Source: Vitis vinifera
Lineage: Eukaryota > Streptophyta > Magnoliopsida > Vitales > Vitaceae
NCBI RefSeq assembly: GCF_030704535.1
Contig: NC_081822.1
Location: 11,339,001-11,403,000 of the forward strand
Length of the DNA: 64,000 bases
Direction of reading: 5' to 3'
Each line of letters begins with the position of its first letter. Position 1 is the stretch's first letter. Made by a program: the position numbers and the translations under genes. Positions 61,991 through 64,000 of this stretch are shown piece by piece. The notes under the pieces are model-generated. The model was not told where the DNA came from, ran no database searches, and saw only the letters and a program-made list of their open reading frames with translations.

Positions 61991-64000
61991 CTGAAATATT
62001 ATTGAATTAGTTGATCTCTACTATTGGATGATGCCACTTAAACATTTAGCCAAGTACTTCTATAGGGCAATACCATTTGAAAAATAACAAGTAAACCAAT
62101 CATCTAAGGTTGAAAAAAATATGAATTAGTGGAATAGAGAAAAATCTACTATGATTACATGGCTGTATTTCAGAGACAAAAAATTAAGTGACTTAACATG
62201 TGTAAAATATCTAAACTTCAACATTTGAACTAGGACAAATGAGCTGTTGCAGCTACAAACAAGAATCATAAATATATACTTTATTATGCACATCTAAACA
62301 AGTAATGCTGTTTTTAGTCTTGCTCTTACTATTATCATCAATCAATGTGACGGCTCCCTGCATCCATGTCTAAACCTATGAAGTTGAAAGAATCATAACA
62401 AAATAAAAACCAACTAAGGTGAAGAAAATTATATGATCCAGTAAACAGGTAATAAGGGGGATTATCATGCCAGGACCAAATCATTCCCTGCTATTGTGAA
62501 ACTTATTTTCAGTTCTTCAATATGCGACAAGGAATCCCATCCTAGCATTATATTTTTGAGTTTCAGGTATGCTACTGTTCAACCCGCAATATATATATAT
62601 AAACAGTTCTGCCAACACCATGGCCATATCCTCATCCCAAGTTTCCTTTAATTCAATGATTTGGAAGATTTAAGAACTTAAGAGAACAATTAAGAGTTCT
62701 CATGAGTAGCCATATCAATTAGGTTTCCTTTTTAGTAGACACATGCATATATATATATATATATATTGGTCACTTAATACCTATAAAAATAGTTGTTTAA
62801 TGTGGAGAACAAGAAATAATAAGCATATTCTAATAGTGAGGTTCTATTATTCTCCACTAGGTGAGACTCTTAGAAGGCACTAATGAGAATCTTAGGTTTA
62901 TCCTATCTCCTCTATCTTTTCTTTCTTTTTTCACTTTCCTATTTCTCCACTATCACCTTAATTCCTAGTTCCCCTCCTAAAATCTCAAAAGCATGGCCCT
63001 AAACCACCTTGTTAGATTGTAGAGAACCACCTTATGATTGTCCTATAACAAAAGAGCACAAAAAGAAGGCATCATGTTTAGCTATGACCATTATCAAGCC
63101 CTTCGTAACTAAATAATTTCCATAGCCAACATGCTTGCAAGGGAAAAATATTCCAATCAAGTAACAATTTCAGCCTCAATGGTGAATCCCTCTCTAACAT
63201 TTTTGGAGAAGATTTTAATCATGACACCTCTCTAGTTGATACCTTTAGCCAAGAGAAAGAATACCTTAGTTCTAGCCAAGTTGATAGCTTTGTGCCCTTA
63301 AGCATCTAACTTCCATAGAACTTGCATCCTTTCATAAACCCAACCTGTGGCAATTACCAATGGGTGATTGTACTTGTAATTTTTTATTTTCTTCTAGGTG
63401 ATTTCTGTAAAAAGAAATTTTAGATACTGTAAAGATCTAGATCTATGGACCCACTATGAAACTTAGTCTTCTTACTTTTCTAATTTTGAGCCTTGTTTAG
63501 CCTTAGAGATGGCAAAACCTGGGCTTTTTTGGGTAACTTGGCTTGGCTCACCTTAAATGGGATAAGTTCGAGAAAATTGCACTTAAGTTTTGGTAGACCA
63601 TTGGTATAGGAATTGTTTTGAAACCTAGAGCACGGTTGTGCTTTTGTCAACCCACCCTACCTTAGTTATATAGATGGAATGATATTTTGCCCTTATTCAT
63701 TCTCAAGTATACTTGTATTTACAAACACAAGGCAGTTGAGCAAAAATGTAATAATATTAAGGGTAATCTTTGCATGAGGCAGTGAATCCAAAATAATGGA
63801 ACTTTTCGAGAATTGAGGTTGCATTTATGTTACAAATCTGTAGAACTTTCTTGTTTCTATCTTTAACTAGGCGGAAACTTCTTTGTAATGTCAAGTCCTA
63901 TTTAGGATATACCATTGCACATTTTAGCACAAGAGAACCGCTCCTTTAAACTTAGTATTGTCCCCCAACCAACTGACATGGAGAACTCAAGTTGATAAAC
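61991..64000. other. Upstream intron of VHA-a, to the window edge
   Basis: The acceptor (cag at 61993-61991 on the minus strand) shows that an earlier exon exists, but I see no sequence matching the preceding family motif (FFRTNKF...FQEIVDAYG) before 64000, so this intron is at least 2 kb. An (AT)n run lies at about 62745-62766. Nothing else is recognised. Confidence 0.55.

Noticed and set aside
62930..63420. Possible decayed copia coding sequence upstream of VHA-a
   Set aside because: Some phrases resemble retroelement RNase H or integrase text, but no frame gave a recognisable domain.

Overview
This is plant nuclear DNA: spliced genes with GT-AG introns, AT-rich intergenic sequence, and many Ty1/copia, Ty3/gypsy, LINE and MITE remnants. 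The transposon flavours (a gag and a plant-mobile-domain remnant of kinds I associate with grapevine) and the protein sequences suggest a woody dicot, most likely Vitis. The species call is inference.

Layout. 1-7386: no gene recognised, scattered repeats. 7387-15342 (minus): a complete six-exon gene for the beta subunit (RAP30) of transcription factor TFIIF, 259 aa, with two long introns carrying LINE and MITE debris. 15343-18970: its probable promoter, then intergenic repeats. 19044-36595 (plus): three complete tandem genes for RD19/cathepsin F-like papain-family cysteine proteases (A 365 aa, B 368 aa, C 371 aa). Each has four exons with identical intron phases (0, 0, 1), a TATA box 71-81 bp before the ATG, and upstream DNA built from copies of one degenerate module. 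A broken fourth protease copy lies at about 30430-30562. 38536-61990 (minus): the C-terminal 415 codons of the V-ATPase membrane subunit a (VHA-a) in eight exons. The 5' exons lie beyond the right edge. One intron is 19.4 kb and holds nested LTR elements: a copia element with LTRs and a 5-bp target duplication (44048-48917), a decayed copia with a solo LTR inside its LTR (49868-52277), and a gypsy element with its own nested solo LTR and a plant-mobile-domain remnant in antisense to gag (52369-61089).

How it fits together. Downstream of proteases A and B are broken pieces of VHA-a exons and introns, in the same relative position and orientation as the intact VHA-a next to protease C. The region therefore looks like an ancestral tail-to-tail unit (protease on plus, VHA-a on minus) that was duplicated in tandem. 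Every protease copy except one fragment survived, while only one VHA-a copy survived. RD19-type proteases act in acidic lytic compartments and subunit a is part of the pump that acidifies them, so the pairing is functionally suggestive, but no functional link is shown by the sequence.
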